Below are positions 60,778 to 64,000 of a stretch of 64,000 bases of DNA, one piece after another. Within the stretch, counting starts at the first letter, position 1; each line of letters begins with the position of its first letter. The notes under the pieces were generated by a model, which was not told where the DNA came from, did not search any database, and saw nothing but the letters and a program-made list of their open reading frames with translations. The position numbers and the translations under genes are program-made. The DNA is taken from assembly GCA_008933735.1 (NCBI GenBank), contig WBUL01000005.1:119754-183753 (forward strand), written 5' to 3'. The stretch is from Anaerolineae bacterium. Its GTDB lineage: Bacteria > Chloroflexota > Anaerolineae > Aggregatilineales > J027.

Positions 60778-62502
60778 ATGCAGTATCAATTAGGCAGATT
60801 AAGGATTCAGGCAAGTTTAGCGAGTCTAAGTACGATTTCCTATTTCGTTCAGGGGCTGGCACACCGTTTAGAGTTGAGTGACAGTGTGCTCTTTGAACTG
60901 GAACTGGCGGTAGAGGAAGCCACCACCAATATCATTCATCATGCTTATCATGACAACACGGATGGGGAAATCGAAATTCGGGCAGATTTCATCGATGAAA
61001 AAATACAATTGAGTCTGGTCGATTGGGGTGAGCCATTTGACCCTTCCAAAGCGAAGCCGTTTGATATGAATGCCCCGATAGAAGCACGCATCAATGGCGG
61101 TATGGGACTGCATCTCATCCATCATCTGGTAGACAAAGTGGAGCGCAAAACCTTCCCGAAGCGCGGCGGCCCCAATGTCCTGATTTTAACTAAAGAGATT
61201 CGTCGGGGCGGGATGCAGCGCGAACGCCAGCGCGAAAAGCAGGAATTTAGCGCCATGCGTGCGGTGAGCGAGATTATCAGCACGGGCATCGAACTGGATG
61301 ACCTGCTGCGGCTCATTGTCAACAAGCTGGTCGAAACCATTGAAGCCGAACGGGGAACCCTGTATCTCATTGATGAAGAAAAAGGTGAGCTTTTCTCGCG
61401 CATTTTACTCGAAGATTCCGGAGTGCTGCCTGAAATCCGCCTCAAAATGGGTGAAGGGATTGCCGGACACGTTGCTGAAACGGGGCAAACCCTTAATATC
61501 GCCGATGCTTATAATCACCCGATGTTTAACCCACATTACGACAAAGTGACAGGCTACCGCACCCAGTCGATTCTGACCCTGCCCATGCGGAATCCAAAAC
61601 AAAAAATCATCGGCGTTGTGCAGTTGGTGAACAAAATCGGCGGCACCTTCACGCGGCGCGATGAGCAGCTATTGAATGCGCTGGCATCGCAGGCTGCCAT
61701 TAGCATTGAAAATGCCCGTCTGTACGCGCAGGAATTTGAGCAGCAGCTTCTGAACCGCGAGCTGGAGATGGCGCACAACATTCAGGCCAGCTTTTTGCCC
61801 GAAACGGTGCCGCAAATTGAGGGTTGGGATATTGCCTATCATTGGAAGCCTGTCCGTGAAGTTGCCGGTGATTTTTACGATTTTTTTCAGATGGATGATG
61901 GCCGATTGGCGATTTTGATTGCGGATGTATCCGGCAAAGGGATTCCTGCTGCGTTGTTTATGGCGCTCACTGTGACTGTGCTGCGTTTTGGCATGAGCCT
62001 CGGTTTGCACCCGGCGGAAATGATCCATCGTGCCAACGACCTGATTTTGCATTCTCAACGTTCGCGGATGTTCGCCACCGTGTTTGTGGGATACATCGAT
62101 ATGACTTCTGGCAAGATGGAATTTGCATCAGCGGGGCATAATCCGCCGCTGTTATTCCGGGCAGAAACGCAAACCACTGAGGAAATCACCGCTTCCGGGG
62201 TTGCGGTGGGGGTGTTTAAGTCGGCCCGGTATGATGCAGCTACGGTGACCCTGGGACAAGATGATATACTGGTACTGTTTACCGATGGAATTACCGAAAT
62301 TATTAACGCAGATGAAGAAGAATATGGCGAAGGCCGCCTGAGTGAAGTCATCAATGAGAATGTCGCGCTTTCGGCCCAGGAATTAGCTGTCAAAATTGTT
62401 GAAGAAGCAGGTGCGTTCGCTGCTCAGGAAGGGGCATTTGATGATGAAACACTGATTGTGATTAAGCGAACTCCTGCTATAGTTAACAGGGAAGAAATTT
62501 AG
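60778..62502 (+). CDS. Anti-sigma-type kinase, GAF and PP2C phosphatase fusion (RsbW-GAF-RsbU)
   Basis: 574 residues. Residues about 1-140 are an RsbW-like HATPase (LAVEEATTNIIHHAY N-box near 41, NGGMGLHLIHHLVDKV near 110). About 155-330 are a GAF domain (ERGTLYLIDEEKGELFSRIL, then EGIAGHVAETGQTLNIADAY). A short coiled segment leads to a SpoIIE/PP2C phosphatase (about 365-570) with VAGDFYDFF, DVSGKGIPAALFMA and LFTDGITEI metal Asp residues. It could both phosphorylate and dephosphorylate an anti-anti-sigma (STAS) partner in response to a ligand. No STAS or sigma gene is adjacent. Confidence 0.93.
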   Translation: MQYQLGRLRIQASLASLSTISYFVQGLAHRLELSDSVLFELELAVEEATTNIIHHAYHDNTDGEIEIRADFIDEKIQLSLVDWGEPFDPSKAKPFDMNAPIEARINGGMGLHLIHHLVDKVERKTFPKRGGPNVLILTKEIRRGGMQRERQREKQEFSAMRAVSEIISTGIELDDLLRLIVNKLVETIEAERGTLYLIDEEKGELFSRILLEDSGVLPEIRLKMGEGIAGHVAETGQTLNIADAYNHPMFNPHYDKVTGYRTQSILTLPMRNPKQKIIGVVQLVNKIGGTFTRRDEQLLNALASQAAISIENARLYAQEFEQQLLNRELEMAHNIQASFLPETVPQIEGWDIAYHWKPVREVAGDFYDFFQMDDGRLAILIADVSGKGIPAALFMALTVTVLRFGMSLGLHPAEMIHRANDLILHSQRSRMFATVFVGYIDMTSGKMEFASAGHNPPLLFRAETQTTEEITASGVAVGVFKSARYDAATVTLGQDDILVLFTDGITEIINADEEEYGEGRLSEVINENVALSAQELAVKIVEEAGAFAAQEGAFDDETLIVIKRTPAIVNREEI

Positions 62503-62513
62503 GAGAAGATCAT

Positions 62514-62810
62514 ATGGGTATCAAAGAAAATCTCGCGCCGCTTGTGGATGAAGTCATTGCGAATATGCCCAGTAACGAGTTCACGACCTACGAATTTATG
62601 ATGGCCTTTTCTCGCTTCCAGGAACGTGCCTACGTCGAAGCGCTCCACGCAGGTTTGAACCATCCCGGCGGGCCGTTCACTGCCGTAAAAGAGGCTCTGG
62701 AAGCCTTGTTAGAAGCCAGTCCCCGTGCCAGCTTGCTTCGGGATGGCGCACGGGCAATTGATATTTTTGGTCTGGCCAGCATCACCAAGATGTGGCAGCA
62801 AAAGCGATAA
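62514..62810 (+). CDS. Small hypothetical protein co-transcribed with the phosphatase fusion
   Basis: 98 residues, soluble, mostly helical in appearance (for example VKEALEALLEASPRASLLRD). I do not recognise the family. It starts 11 bases after the phosphatase stop with a strong ribosome site (AGGAGAAG), so it is translated from the same message and may be a partner or target of that signalling protein. Confidence 0.7.
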   Translation: MGIKENLAPLVDEVIANMPSNEFTTYEFMMAFSRFQERAYVEALHAGLNHPGGPFTAVKEALEALLEASPRASLLRDGARAIDIFGLASITKMWQQKR

Positions 62811-62822
62811 TCATGAAGTTGT

Positions 62823-63401
62823 CTATGGCCTGTACCCAAGCCGCGTCTCTAATCCGGCTTTGACCGCAGGCCATTCGTCATCAAGAATGCTGTATAAGAT
62901 CGAGTCGTCGATCTCTCCCGTATAGAGAATGCGATGTTTTCGCAGAACACCTTCCTTTTTTGCCCCTAATTTTTCGATGGCTCGCTGGCTGCGAAAATTC
63001 GTACCTGCTGTTTTGAACTGCACCCGGATAGTCCCCAGAAACTCAAAGGCGTGGCGCAGCAGCAGATACTTGCTTTCCGGGTTAACCTGAGTTCCCTGGT
63101 AGGCTTTGCCGATCCAGGTATGCCCGATTTCCAGATGGCGGAACTGAGGGTTAATTTCCAGATACGTGGTTACCCCGACCGCCTGATTGGTTTCCCTGAG
63201 AATCTTAGCGAAGGCGATGCGATCCGAGTTCAGATGAAACTCGATTAGCTTTCGCAGCCCATCCGGGGTGTATTCCGGCGCATAGGTGTAAGCCGTAAAA
63301 ATTTCTGGCGCCGCAACCTGTGCCAGAGCCTCAGCGTGATGCAGAGCAAGAGGTTCTAAACGTACAATGCGGCCTTCCAGCGTAATAGGTTGAATATTCA
63401 T
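62823..63401 (-). CDS. GNAT-family N-acetyltransferase (RimJ/RimL-like)
   Basis: 192 residues from MNIQPITLEGRIVRLEPL; an in-frame ATG 29 codons upstream is less likely. The order of strands matches Acetyltransf_3: LEPLALHHAEALAQV near residue 15, RHLEIGHTWIGKAYQGTQVNPE near 100-122 (acetyl-CoA loop region), and RVQFKTAGTNFRSQRAIEKLGAKKEGVLRKH near 139-170, including the conserved N..S..A..KLG run. It transfers acetyl groups to an amine, often a protein N-terminus or small molecule. Confidence 0.9.
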   Translation of the reverse strand: MNIQPITLEGRIVRLEPLALHHAEALAQVAAPEIFTAYTYAPEYTPDGLRKLIEFHLNSDRIAFAKILRETNQAVGVTTYLEINPQFRHLEIGHTWIGKAYQGTQVNPESKYLLLRHAFEFLGTIRVQFKTAGTNFRSQRAIEKLGAKKEGVLRKHRILYTGEIDDSILYSILDDEWPAVKAGLETRLGYRP

Positions 63402-63488
63402 GCTCGCATATCCCTGTTTTTGGAAAGTATAGTGAATCTGGTCTCTGGTCAGGATGAATGGATTTAGAACCACTTCATGCCCCTGCAT

Positions 63489-63599
63489 CTTTATAAAATT
63501 CTATGTTGACTGTCGGCTCGCGGGATTATCTTCTTCACATCAAAAATTACATATATATAATTTTCAATTTGATATATTTTATTTCTATATTAATTGCCT
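63489..63599. other. AT-rich intergenic stretch with weak palindrome
   Basis: This 110-base gap is far more AT-rich than the rest of the window. AAAATTA (63543-63549) and TAATTTT (63558-63564) form a weak inverted repeat followed by a T-run on the minus strand, a possible weak terminator for the PstS-like gene. No gene is seen. Confidence 0.4.
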
Positions 63600-64000
63600 T
63601 TAGGGATTGAGCGGAGCATAACGCTGCCGGACGATATTTTGACCACTACCCTGCTGCACCCATACGAAAAATTCATAAACAGGGGTATCAGGTTGTGGTT
63701 CTCTCTGAGACACAATCAAAATTGGCATCCGCAGCGGGTAAGAGCGGTCAATAATTGTTGGTAAAGAAGGGGTAATGGGAGTATCAGCGGCGCTGCCTGC
63801 GATGGGAACCACCGCTACCCGGTTATCCAGCGAACCAAAACTGGCATAACTGATCGCGCCTTCGGTTGCGGACACGATATTTAGAACGCTGCTGCTGCTT
63901 GGAGCAAGAACCGCCGTCCCACTTATAGGCCGTTCTCCCATCACCAGCCGTTCGAAGACAGACCGGGTATCCGCGCCTGCTTCCCGGCTGACAACAACGA
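63600..64000 (-). CDS. PstS-like phosphate-type substrate-binding protein (5' end cut by window)
   Basis: The frame is open from the right edge to the stop at 63600, covering the last 132 or so residues. It begins VVVSREAGADTRSVFERLVM, where SREAGxxTRxxFE is the phosphate-contact hallmark of PstS-type binding proteins, and continues with TEGAISYASFGSLDNRVAVV and the PLRMPILIVSQ strand. The N-terminus, signal peptide and any linked pst genes lie outside. The ligand could be phosphate or a related anion. Confidence 0.85.
   Translation of the reverse strand, partial: VVVSREAGADTRSVFERLVMGERPISGTAVLAPSSSSVLNIVSATEGAISYASFGSLDNRVAVVPIAGSAADTPITPSLPTIIDRSYPLRMPILIVSQREPQPDTPVYEFFVWVQQGSGQNIVRQRYAPLNP

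Noticed and set aside
1..64000. CRISPR arrays, insertion sequences, integrases or phage genes
   Set aside because: I saw no regularly spaced repeats, transposase motifs or terminal inverted repeats. The only tandem repeats are inside coding regions.

Overview
The window looks like one contiguous piece of a bacterial chromosome, most likely from Chloroflexota of the Anaerolineae type. I infer this from gene style, not from a marker gene: secreted proteins with Thr/Pro-rich linkers, LysM proteins, a lone Flp pilin, an arginase-type last step of histidine breakdown, RsbW/GAF/RsbU fusions, GT39 and TPR-O-antigen-ligase membrane proteins, and moderate GC. I see no phage genes, transposase, CRISPR array or rRNA. 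One tRNA is present. The first gene (SIS protein) and the last gene (PstS-like) run off the ends.

1-7.9 kb: a sugar-uptake and catabolism locus. A leftward operon (SorC regulator, substrate-binding protein, permease, double ATPase, tandem-SIS protein) diverges from surE and a GatZ/KbaZ-type aldolase subunit. Two adjacent 14-bp near-palindromes lie in the divergent promoter. 7.9-17.3 kb: AddA-like helicase-nuclease, VOC protein, Fe-S/CDGSH protein, hybrid histidine kinase, membrane protein, methyltransferase, and a small secreted protein with 57-bp repeats. 17.3-23.8 kb: a quinone oxidoreductase followed without real gaps by a complete histidine-degradation operon (hutG-like, hutU, hutI, hutH), closed by a terminator it shares with a facing tRNA-Val.

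23.9-33.8 kb: LysM lipoprotein, HAD phosphatase, MBL hydrolase, LysM protein, alpha-glucan phosphorylase, zinc-ribbon membrane protein, Flp pilin (48 aa), roadblock-like protein, sugar isomerase/epimerase, GT39 enzyme. 33.8-34.5 kb is a gene-poor stretch holding a WYL-regulator remnant, a candidate promoter-to-terminator small RNA, and a consensus promoter with a LexA-like palindrome at its start point. 34.5-41.2 kb: metal P-type ATPase with an unusual Cys/His insert and its ArsR regulator, Hsp20, O-antigen ligase/TPR protein, glycerol kinase.

41.3-52.5 kb: four consecutive paralogous FtsX/MacB-type permeases of 815-939 residues with no ATPase beside them, the most striking block of the window. 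52.6-64 kb: large secreted SH3/LamG-like protein, tandem macro-domain proteins, cyclophilin, ABC-F ATPase, a tiny promoter/terminator-bounded unit, zinc alcohol dehydrogenase, DinB and PaiB, a kinase-phosphatase fusion with a small partner, GNAT acetyltransferase and a PstS-like protein.

Genes are tightly packed. Same-strand genes often overlap by 1-26 bases, and several convergent pairs overlap at their stop codons. All functional calls come from reading motifs by eye. No database search was run.
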